DNA from: Polytrichum commune
Lineage: Eukaryota > Streptophyta > Polytrichopsida > Polytrichales > Polytrichaceae
Direction: 5' to 3'
Length of the DNA stretch: 64,000 bases
Assembly (NCBI GenBank): GCA_950295325.1
Contig: OX485804.1
Location: 39,234,429 to 39,298,428 of the forward strand
Below, piece after piece: positions 25,921-36,200 of the stretch; position 1 is the first letter of the stretch, and each line of letters starts with the position of its first letter. The position numbers and the translations under genes were made by a program. Under the pieces are notes generated by a model. That model did not search any database. It saw only the letters and a list, made by a program, of their open reading frames with translations, and was not told the DNA's origin.

Positions 25921-27047
25921 GGGGCGGTTTACACTATGGACCATGAAGTCGTCCCACGTAAGAGGCCTGTTTTGCGTGGGACGACTTCATGGGACGACTT
26001 CCATGGTCCGAGTTACTAAAATATTAGTTTTCATGGTTCATGGGCCCTTCACTAAGTGTAAACCGAATGTGAACCATGAAGAATGACCATGCACCAAAAA
26101 GTGGAGGTGCTGATTTTTTTAATACATGCCCAAAAAGGGCAATTTTGAAAAAAATTAAGTTTGATCATTCCTTGTCTTCTCTTGGGCTTCACTTGTCTTC
26201 ACTTCTTGTTAAATGTGTCGAAGATGTGGCTTGCAAATCTTCTCACAACAATTTTTTTAAATAAAATAAAATGAGCAGTTTAATTTGTACATGCTCAATG
26301 TAATTTACATGTGACATGTACCTTGTGTTGTCACTACACTAAATAGGATATTTAGTGTTTGATTATATTTAATGTTGTTACCACCCTACCTTGCTCAACA
26401 CTAATTTTCAATTCTTTGATAATTAATGTTAGAAGATTTCCCATTGCACTTCTTTTGACTACCCTGATCTACAGTCACTAAACCACTACAGATTTTTCTT
26501 TCTTGTTTAGCAACTGCATTTTGTAAGCATATTGGGGTGTGTAATATACCGTTGGAAAGGTATTTTCAAGAACTTTCCAAAGGTATATTACAAGCCCAAA
26601 AATTACAAACATTACATTTGGTAGACCAAAAAAACAAATCTGCACTTGAATTCTTGAGTTCTAGATGTCCCGCGTTGTTTGGTGAAACACGTGTGAGCCG
26701 GTTTAAGGGGTAGGGCAAGGTAGTGCTGGTATGTCTCATGGGCTATGGTATAATTAAGGCGCTTAAAAGGTAGATTTAAAAATTATTGAAATGGTATTTC
26801 TCTGACATGGGCCCTTGCCTTTTCCTACCAGACCACCTCTCTTGCCTCTCTCAACGCAAAACCCGTTGGACCATACAATGCATTTATTAGGCCTTAAAAA
26901 TTATATTTTGGGGACCTCGATCTCCATGGTCCCTCTGCCATTTTTTCCTTAGTGTAAACCGAAGTTGTCCTGGGAGAACTTCAACAGCCAATCAGCTGCG
27001 TTGCAGAGCCCTGGTCCAACTTCATGGTCCATAGTGTAAACCGCCCC
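25921..27047. mobile_element. 1.13-kb non-autonomous TIR element inside the LTR
   Basis: Terminal inverted repeats of about 29 bp begin GGGGCGGTTTACACTATGGA at the left and are complementary at the right (…CCATAGTGTAAACCGCCCC). The flanks are TAA and TTA, so the terminus and target duplication are ambiguous (TWA-type suggests PIF/Harbinger). The left third repeats the TIR motif internally (CGTGGGACGACTTCATGG). It includes a CACTACACTAAATAGG block at 26332, a MITE family A scrap. Confidence 0.75.
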
Positions 27048-27294
27048 TTATTTTTGTATATGACGTAATTGTCCAAAGCTTTAATGTGCAAGTCTCGGTG
27101 TTGGTCCCTCGCAAGGTTCCGATGGATGCACATGCAAACTCCTCTCTCCCGTAAATTACTTAATGGTCGAGAACAATTTACCCAATTCCATAAGTCATAG
27201 GTAACTTTAAGGTCGCATGTATTCCCTTTAATTTATTTTCTTCCCGAATGCTTGATTTCCTCACGACTCAAGCTAAGTCTCCAACATTCAAATT

Positions 27295-27490
27295 AGATTG
27301 CACCACGGGTGCCTCACGTCTCAAGTTAGTTTGCACCTCGGGTGCCTCACGTCTCAAAGTGCTCTCATATTAGTTTGCACCATGGGTGCCTCACGTCTCA
27401 AAGTGCTCTTATGTTAATTTGCACCACGGGTGCCTCACGTCTCAACATAGTCCAAGGTTCGGACGCTCATACCTCACGTCTCAAATAAGT
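27295..27490. repeat. minisatellite with GGGTGCCTCACGTCTCAA core
   Basis: Four copies of GGTGCCTCACGTCTCAA preceded by TTTGCACCAYGG occur from 27300 to 27450, and the core CCTCACGTCTCAA recurs at 27472. It lies within the solo LTR. Confidence 0.75.
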
Positions 27491-28762
27491 CCGAGGTCCG
27501 GACACTCATGTAAAATTGTTCTTGTAAAAATGAAGTGTATTATGGCCCTTAAGTTGGCCTTCTTATATAGTCGTCCACATCTATGTTTTTGTAAGATTTC
27601 TTTAATTGTCAGCTGCAGCTATATTTAGGACTGTGTCTAATAATAGCCTGAATTAAGAGTTCAAGTTCTAATTTTCTAAATCTACATTACTCTTAATGTC
27701 CTTCCTACTTACATAACTTTTCGTATCACCTAGTTGGATTCTCATCCATCCTAATTTCATTAATCACATGCTCCTATAAACGGGAATACGCCCGTGCCTC
27801 TTCACTTCTCGGACTGGCCCTATTCCCATTCACCTTCACCCGTCCTCCTCGCCCATGTGGACTGGGTTTTATTCTTACTAGTGCCCGAGCCTGAACCAGT
27901 TCGCCCCTACTTAGTGTCTCGGCCTGGAACCAGTTCGTCTTTACCGCGGCTCAACCGGTTCGTCTTCCCTAATTTCTCGGGACCTGGGATCAGTCCGTCT
28001 TTACTGCGGCTTAACCAGTTCGCCAACCCTAATTCCTCGGGACCTGGGATCAGTCCGTCGTCACTCTTACTCTTTGCTCCAACCCCGTTCTCACCACCTG
28101 CCCGAGATCTCAAACAACCCCGTTCTCACCTGTTGCCTCGACTCTGCTCCCGAACCGCGACTCCGCTCGCTCCCGTCGGTCTCCTTCGGCACTCTCTCCT
28201 TCCTCTGCATTCTTTGCTGGCACAATCTGATTCCTGATGCCTCTACATGGTACAAATACTGTCACTTGTGAAGTGGTTTTTCATCTAAATCTCAATCATC
28301 CATGACAATATTTCATCACAAGTTGCTGACAAGAGAAGGTAGGATTTTGGCCAATGGATGAACTCATCCATCATCCATGACAGATTTTATTCAATTATTC
28401 ATAAGAAGTGTCATCCAAAAAGTTACCGTAGTGACACAAAATGCCTTATGACACTAAACATCATATTTAGTGTAGTTGTGGTATGCATCACTTGTTATGG
28501 CATTAAAAAATGTTCTAACAAAAACACCACACATCTTCAATACTCTAACTCTCCATTATACACATTAAGCAACTCTTCTTACCCCAACAATTCCTATCCT
28601 AATCCTCACCGTTGTTCAACCCTTGTATCATAAAGAGCCACGATATTGGTCCGCCAAGTCATCTTATTTTGAAGTCTTTTCTCGATCACCCACACTATTA
28701 ACATCACCGCTTACTACATTGAGGTGAACTTGTTGTGTTGCAATCCACCATTAGAATATTTA

Positions 28763-28979
28763 TTTAGTGTCACTTACTATTTGGAGTTACACGGTGCTAT
28801 ATCTATAAATACTACATCTCATATTTTTGTTCAACAAATTCAAATTGGTTGTTTGGACATGATAGAGTATTAACAACTTTACTTGGTAGAAAGTTACATC
28901 AATAGTAAAAAAACAAATTGATATAGCATTGTGTAACTCCAAACAGTAAGTGACACTAAACATCATATTTTGTGTAGTG
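28763..28979. mobile_element. foldback MITE, CACTA-ended
   Basis: The right end, read inward, is CACTACACAAAATATGATG followed by TTTAGTGTCACTTACTGTTTGG. The left end carries the same TTTAGTGTCACTTACTATTTGG. Pairing arms run ~40 bp, with a core unrelated to family A. Confidence 0.65.
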
Positions 28980-31849
28980 ATATATGACAACCTCGCCTTT
29001 GAGATTCCATCCACTAAGGTGCGGGTCTCGAATGCTAGTGCCGATAAAGGGGCAAAACTAAGCGCCACTTCACACACGAGCCAAGAGCCGTGTCCACGAA
29101 ATTGTGAGAGCCCAAAAGAAAGTGTCCAAAGGTCGTCCCAACACACCTCCAAAATCATGTAGTGTGGTCACGGATCCTCAAGTGTCGTGTGAAGTCATAT
29201 GTAACCAGGCCCTCAACCAAATGCTATGTCAATGAATTTCTATTCATGCAAGTCCTCACACATGATAAAAATAGAATAAATCAACGGTTGTGAGCGTTTG
29301 AAGTACCATGGTCTCATGGTTTTGTGTTAAGCCTACTTCCAAGAAGTGGTTTTTGAAAATAGTCCAAGCAACCATGTAACATGATCCATTTGATGCCATG
29401 TAGGAATCCATGTAGACTTTACATCCATCTTGCATTCACATACTCCGTTGGTCCCTCAAGTGTAGTGTGAAGCGAACTTGGACCGGCTCCGCCTTTTCCA
29501 CCAATGAGAGTGCTTGAAGTGCAATGGTCACGGGCTCTCAGTCTCGTGTGTGAAGTGGCCCTAAGTTAAGCTTGTCAATTCCTCCGTCCATAATATGTTT
29601 TCCAGTATTCAAGAGTTTGTTATAACTTTACTTAAACTGGAAGTAGTGTAAAGGAAACACATCCATTGGAGTTTCATAAAGCCATCATGGATGCATATCC
29701 GTGATTTGAAAGGAGGAAGACACAAAGGGTCACAAAGTGAGATTTTTAAAATAAAAAATAAAAAATAAAAAATATTGATATATTTATTATTTTGGGGGGG
29801 GGGGGGTGTTTAATGGGGGCACTAGAACTAGAGGAAATAGCAATCTCTTATTTTTTTGTTGGATTCATTAACCGAGAGAACCATGGGGAGGAAGCACCCG
29901 TTCCATGAGACCTTAAATTGACAAGTGTATAGTTGTATGCGGCAAGTATAATCAATGGCTTCCAAATAGGTTAGTCATCATAACACCCATATGTTTGAAC
30001 AATAGAAGACAACCACTCGCAAGTAGGTTAATCACTCGTGATGCTTGGTTAGTTGGGAATAGAAGACGACCACAAGCAAAGTAGGTTAATCACATGCAAC
30101 ACTTAGTTGTTTAAGAAATGGAAGGTGGATGTGTGCACACATGTAAGAGGGGAACCTTCTTTGAGAGGACTTATGTGATCACAAGTTCACGCTTTGCCCA
30201 TGGGACTATATATGGAATACTTCAAGTTTGTCATGTCATGTAACTTGCTCTCTTTTATTCTTTTATTTTTAGGTGGTGAATATTTAGGCATTCAAAAGGG
30301 GTACTAGTGCTTCAAAAGGTTATATGCACCGCGTATCTTAGTGCATATCTTTTTGGCACATGCACGTCCAATAGTTGACGATCGTGCTTTAAGATATGTG
30401 GTCCTATGCTTCCAACTTCACAAACAACATTGGCCATTGGATTTGATCGGGAGCTATCGAATCCAATAAGCGATTGTGAATCGCAAAGATTGCCATTTCG
30501 TGTTTCAGGATCGAAGTTGGCGTGTAAAAGTTGAATGAGGTCCATGTGAAGTTTCTCGAAACAATCACATGGACCCTCTCAATTGTCTTAGCTATTCACC
30601 CGGCAAAGGTTTCTTTATTTTGAGCACATAACCCAATGTCATCATACTCAATAATTTTGGTGAATATCATGAGCATGCTTCAATCCGATAGGAGTGGCAT
30701 CGGACAATCTCCATGTTATTTCTTATTCTTACAAGAAAAAAATAAGTTAGAAAGGGAAAAATAATTAAATATTCGATTACTTGGCTACATTCATTGGGAC
30801 TATGTATCAAACATCACAAATCCCCTTTGATTACGGGATTCCCGGTTTATGGGGAGCACTTAGGCTATGTACTATAATTTGGGTGAATGTCGTGTAAATA
30901 GCGATCGTGTGTCATTGTAGCTCGAGTACCAACCACCACTAACAAACAACAGTAAAACGTAGCAAAGTCACATATAAACAACACACCTTGAAAATGAAGA
31001 AAGTCAAACCCTTGCAAGAGCTCTAATTCTCTCTTCAAATGCACACAATGAGTCAAGCTATTTCTCACTCCACCATGGGAGAATCCAAGAGTGTAAGAAA
31101 GGGGATAATAACTCAAGATTTATTGCAAAAACATGCAATCTTCACCTCACACAAGCTCTATCCACACACTCACTCACAATACTTGACTTGGCAAGAATGT
31201 CAAGCCAAGGAGGAGGCTCCTCGCTTAGGAACCTTCCTCTCCACATCTAAGATTCATCCATCCAAATCTAAATGGATGAAGCCCAACAAATAAGGTGGGG
31301 CCGCCGACACTACATACCGCGATATGAAGATGGATTGACGGGTCAAAGTTTTTCAACTGTAGCCTCGTTCTTGATAAAGGGACCATTATATAGTTGCTTA
31401 GTAAAGTTATGATGTCCTCATGTTGAGTATTGTTTGAAGAATAGTAATATAAAAACTCGTATTCCTCGATAAATTGCATTTCAATCAAAACCCAACAATA
31501 ATTTGGTGTATTAAATTTCTCCTTAAAATGATAGGATAGAAGGAGAAACACAAGAAAAATTATCTTATGAGCGATGAACGGTGAACGGTAAGCAGTAATA
31601 CATGAGCAATGAATTCAAATTTAATAAAGACACACAAGTTTAAGGTACACAACCAAAATTTTGACAAATTAATTTCATATTTTTAATTGTAAATTGCTAG
31701 TATTTTAAATGAAACACAAGTGAAAGGGCCCTATTGCCATGGATCATTTAAAACATTGTCAATCCATTGTTGATTTTTATTATAATAATCCAAACCAATA
31801 CATGTAATTTATTGACATCCTTATACATGTAGTTACAACCAACACTTGC
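28980..31849. other. gene-free spacer
   Basis: Contains an (AAAAAATA)n patch near 29750-29775 and a G-run near 29795-29808. The open frames on both strands are short and have no recognisable domain or splice context. Confidence 0.45.
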
Positions 31850-32406
31850 ACAACTACTCACATTCTACAGTATCAACAAGTTCAAGTAGGCACATAATCT
31901 CATTATACGTATATGTAGGTGCATGGATGAACTTATCACTCTTATAATCCACCTTGCACAAAAATCTCAACACATAATAAAGATGTTTGCAATATATTCA
32001 TTTCCTTTTCTTTCCCAATGCTTGAGAGGACATTTTCATGAAGTCTGAACACGTGCAATGCAGGATGTCACCAATTGTGATGCGATATGTGATATCATCT
32101 TTGGAAAAAATGTTGATTATCACTCCATGGCCTAGATATGGAATGGCAGTGACACCAACCACATAGTAACCGTCTATGACTCTAACGCTCTCCCATTTGT
32201 TTTTGTAATCTGTCGTCGGTGCCGTTGGATTGCGGTGCACTATTTTTTCAAACCTGAATGTAGGGTGGGCATATGGGTTCAGTGACATACAAAAATGCGA
32301 ACGAGGGATAGAAAATGTTGGTATTGTTGAAAGTCTACGATAAGGGGACAATGTTTCCCTCTGTTGTAGTTGAAATCCGGCGTCCTCCAGTGCCAACACC
32401 TCCTCA
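31850..32406 (-). pseudogene. 3' part of a MULE-like transposase relic: SWIM zinc finger
   Basis: Minus-strand continuation of the relic at 47963-50973, cut off from it by the CACTA insertion. Reading from 32406 the frame gives SSEEVLALEDAGFQLQQRET and later a SWIM finger: Cys-Thr-Cys in ILHCTCSDFMK, then YCKHLYYVLRFL supplying the Cys-x-His pair. A TGA stands where Trp would be expected just before YCKH, so the finger is interrupted. The frame then runs to a stop near 31852. SWIM fingers are common C-terminal DNA-binding parts of MULE/FAR1-type transposases. The gene was already decayed or decays now. Confidence 0.7.
32404..32406. other. CACTA target-site duplication, left (TCA)
   Basis: TCA immediately precedes the left CACTA end, and the identical TCA follows the right end at 47960-47962. 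Three-base duplications are diagnostic of CACTA/EnSpm elements. Confidence 0.9.
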
Positions 32407-32435
32407 CACTACAACAGATTGGGTATTTTGTGACT
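32407..32435. repeat. CACTA left terminal inverted repeat
   Basis: 29 bp, identical in inverse to the right end. It begins CACTACAACAG and ends TTTTGTGACT. Confidence 0.95.
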
Positions 32436-33150
32436 GTAATTTATGACTGCCTTAAGTCATAAAATCCCAAAATATGACTGACAAGGCTCCGGATGCGGAT
32501 GACGCGCGCGGTGACTGGGTCTAGTCATTACGGACGAGTCGCTTCGGACATGAGTCATATGAATATATACGGTTGTGGAGGCGTATAAAATGACAGATTC
32601 TACGATCCCCACTGCACGTGGGGCATACCTTGACTAGCCTTGGAGTATGTGCCCTTTTTTGACCTGCCCGGGCAGAAAAAATACCAAACCGACGTGGCAT
32701 GTGACTCCATGTAGTCATGTTTTCTGTTGACGTGTAATATGACTTGCATGTGTCATAATTTTGCCGACGTGGCAGGCCACGTGGAATGTGACTGCTAGTT
32801 TTTTGACTGCTTGTAGTAATGTTTTTTGGGGCGTTGGTCACATTTCTTGCGGGAATGACATTATTATATGACGTTCTGTAGTCATATTCTTAGTAACATG
32901 TGATGTACAATGTGACATGATGGAGTGATATTCGCGTAGATAGAGAGTCACATTGTGTAGTTCTTTGTGCGTTGTTGTAACTGTATTGAGTTAGATTCGT
33001 ATTACTTGCAATTCTGAATGTCAGTCACATTTCGTGGTACATTCCAAGCAATGACGACATATTCAAGTCATGTGCTACATGACTGAGCCAAATAAGAAAT
33101 TGAGCACACAAATTGAGCAGATAAATTTCAATAACTTGAACGATATTATG
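32420..33150. repeat. left subterminal ATGACT-motif region
   Basis: Between the left TIR and the end of the TNPA-like gene, copies of ATGACT, TGTGACT and AGTCAT recur every 20-60 bases (for example 32443, 32479, 32524, 32552, 32702, 32715, 32741, 32880). The same motif fills the right subterminal region. Typical of TNPA-type binding sites. Confidence 0.7.
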
Positions 33151-33225
33151 TAGTCCATGTCTCCAAGCATATTCAAATGTGTTCATCTTTCCTACATGAT
33201 TCCTAAATGCGTAAACTACCGAAAT

Positions 33226-36200
33226 CTAAGTGGTTTGTTGAGGTTCCGGCGGGATAGCCTTCAATGCTTTCACATGCCACTTGGTGATGGACTTCAGTGC
33301 ATCGCCCAGACGCAGCATCGGAGGATCGTCGTCGTTGTTGCCTTCGTACAGCAACACGGACTTTGCTCCCGGCTCGATTGAGGACACGCAAACTGATACG
33401 TTGCCTTTCTCAATGAGGCGCTCGTGGAGTGAGCCTCCTGCAAGGCTCACGATGATGCCTTGCGCCACTACGTTCGCCTTGGCCTTGTTCTCCTCGTCCA
33501 AGTCAAATAATTTGACATTGGACCCCGTGGCCAACGGCAAGGGTGCGTCCTCCACCAACGCATTAGCCGTCTCCGACAATACGAGAGTGTCCTCTTCTGC
33601 TTGTGTCTGCAGCAGAAAACGTAATTATCAACAATCAAAACAATCCGCGTGGAGTTACTGGAGCTTCAATGCTCAAAATATGACCTCACACTAGGCTATG
33701 ATTGCATAATATGACAAGACATACTCATATAACGCACCGTAGTCATCAGATATGACAACAATGAGTAATATAATTACAACCTATAACTGACCATAGTCAT
33801 ATGACTGGACATAGTCATACAACCCATGACTAGCCATAGTCATATGAATGAACATAGTCATATTTCCTATGACTGAACATAGTCATATGACTGGACATAA
33901 TTATATTGTATGACCATAATAAGTTACATATTCACCTAGGGTCCTCATATTACTTCGTGGAGTGACATACCTATGCGGACATATGTTATCAACATTTTCC
34001 TTGTTTGCGATTGGAGTGAGAACCAAATAGAAACAAAAAATATCCAAGAGCAGCTTACCTATGTCGATGAACCTACCAGGTTCGCAGGTACCGACGCTAG
34101 ATGGACCTCCTTGGTCAGATACGCCAAGCAATATTCAATATCGGATTGCTTGCGGGCCAATGCTTCGAATGGCCCGTAGATTCTGCGGAAGAAGTCATCG
34201 TTGGGGTTTAGGGGATCCCAATGCGGAAAGTTTAGGACATTTGAGAGGGGAGAACGCGCCGTCGCCGTTGTATCCCAATCGATTTGGAGACATCGTGTTG
34301 AGCTGTGCGTGGGGTCCGGAATCATATCAAATAGATTGCGGAGGTCTCTTATTGGGTTCTGGAGGGGGTAAGTCCTCCCCCACAGAAAGCTCCATTGAGC
34401 TGTCGTTCCCGATGCAAGAAATGTACCTACAACCTCTAGTACGTTCTGCTCTACGGGGGACCATATCCCGACATCAAAATTAGAGAACAACATCGATAAA
34501 AACTTATCGCAATCGGTTTTTTATTTTATTTTTACATTCAGATCCTTTGCGTGGTGGATCACTAGATCCGGGCCCCACTCTCTCCTATCGTGCAGAGGTC
34601 TGATATCGCAAAAAAGTCCTACAACATTCAACACTATAATTTTCCTACGCCCGGAGTTCGACACTCTTACCGAGGGGACCTTCGCAGCTAACGGCTGGAT
34701 CTTCGGAGCATTGCCAGCCTTCTTCTTCTTCTTCTTCTGTGGACTGCCTCCTTTATGTGCCTGTTTTGCCGGCCTCTTTGTCGCAGGCTCCTCATGGTCC
34801 TCGTCCTCCTGCAAGTCCACGGGTTGATCCTGATTCGCTCCAACCGTCATAACCTGGAAGGCCACGACCCAGTAACACTCTAGCGTTAGATTATGACTCG
34901 GCCCTGTCATACATGACTGCTTGTGATAACCTCATGTCATGTTATATGACTACTACTTCTCATGTGTTATGACTGCAGTGAGTCATATAGTATGACCGCC
35001 TATAGTCATATAACATGACTGCCTAGAGTCATATTATATGACTGCCTAGAGTCATATTATGTGACATAGTCATATGACTGTCCAATGTTGAGGCCAAATT
35101 AAAGACATAAAGCTTACACGTAAGTATAACTATCTGACAAGTATAATGTGCATATGACATGAATGCCAACCTCTTTCTGTCGAGCCATTGCACGCCGGAT
35201 AGGCCGTGCATCGCGTTCCGCCAATAGCTTCTCCGCTTCGCCCTTCCTCTTCTTGGCTATGGGTTTCTTCTTTTGAATGACAGGTTGGCAACCCATATCT
35301 GCTAGGGTGTTACGCAGGGGCTCCGATGCCGCAGTCGACCCAGTATGCCCGGATTCCGCCGACTTCCTAGTTGCCTGCATATTCTAATGATCCACATGAG
35401 GCGTGTATTAGTGAATGATCTTCATGCATGACATACAACATTGCTGAAGCAAAGGTGTTCCATACATGTACTCGAAGCGAGTACTAGAGGGTATACAGAC
35501 GCAACCTTTTCGGCGGTTACTTGGATCACGTCGACTCCCGCTTCTGCCGTGGCTGGCGGTTCCATGTCCGTGGCCGTCGTTCGCTTCTGCACCTCCAGCA
35601 GCAGCTGCTTCACCATAGCCTTTATATCTTCCATCTCCCCCTTCATGCTATCCTGGAAGTCGTGCAGCTCGCTCCGCGTAACAAAGAGGGCTCTATCTCC
35701 CGCTCTTGCATTTGGGAGTGGCCCTCTGGACGACGATGACCGGCCCCGTCCTGATTTTTCGGGTGTCGCTAGCTCGGTCTCCACCTCCAGCTGCGTCGGG
35801 GGCCGCTCTAAATTTGCGGCCTGTGAAAGGAGCAACTGCGGATCCATGAAAAATACGTAAACATACTAAATATGACTAGGTAAAGTCATATGACTCAGAA
35901 TATGACTGGGTAAAGTCATATGACTCATAATATGACTACCTGAAGTCATATTACTCAACATATGACTAGGTGAAGTCATATGACTCACAATATGACTAGG
36001 TGAAGTCATATGTGTCTGAATATGACTAGGTGAAGTCATATTCAGGTCACATGTGACTTTCTATGGCCATATGACTCACGGTATGACTATGTAAAGTGAT
36101 ATCATTCATTATATGACTGAATTGTATGACTGCAGGTTGTCACCTATTTATGTTTGAATGACTTGCACACAAAATCACTTACCAGTCTAGAGCGCACCTT

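Larger units (their letters stand above)
24865..28247 (-). mobile_element. solo LTR (family L1), minus orientation, TSD TGGTA
   Basis: On the plus strand it begins TGTCGAGGCCACC and ends CCTCTACA, so on the minus strand it runs TG...CA. It is flanked by TGGTA on both sides (24860-24864 and 28248-28252), an exact 5-bp duplication. It contains a 1,127-bp TIR element. Without it the LTR is ~2.25 kb, matching the 2,256-bp copy at 60372-62627. A minus-strand TATATAAG lies at about 27561-27569. No gag-pol, so it is a recombined solo LTR. Confidence 0.85.
24728..28472. mobile_element. MITE family A, near-complete copy split by a solo LTR
   Basis: The left part (24728-24864) starts CACTAAATAGTAAATTTAGTG and the right part (28253-28472) ends CATCATATTTAGTG. 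Removing the LTR and one TGGTA copy rejoins a ~360-bp element with inverted CACTA...TAGTG ends. No coding capacity. Its CACTA-type ends suggest mobilisation by a CACTA transposase. Confidence 0.75.

Noticed and set aside
27794-28237. 147-residue open frame rich in Pro/Ser/Leu
   Set aside because: It lies wholly inside the solo LTR and follows a GC-rich internal repeat (CTGGGATCAGTCCGTC units). No domain.
35422-35860. Plus-strand open frames opposite the TNPA-like exons
   Set aside because: Shadows of the minus-strand coding blocks, whose splice sites and composition fit better.
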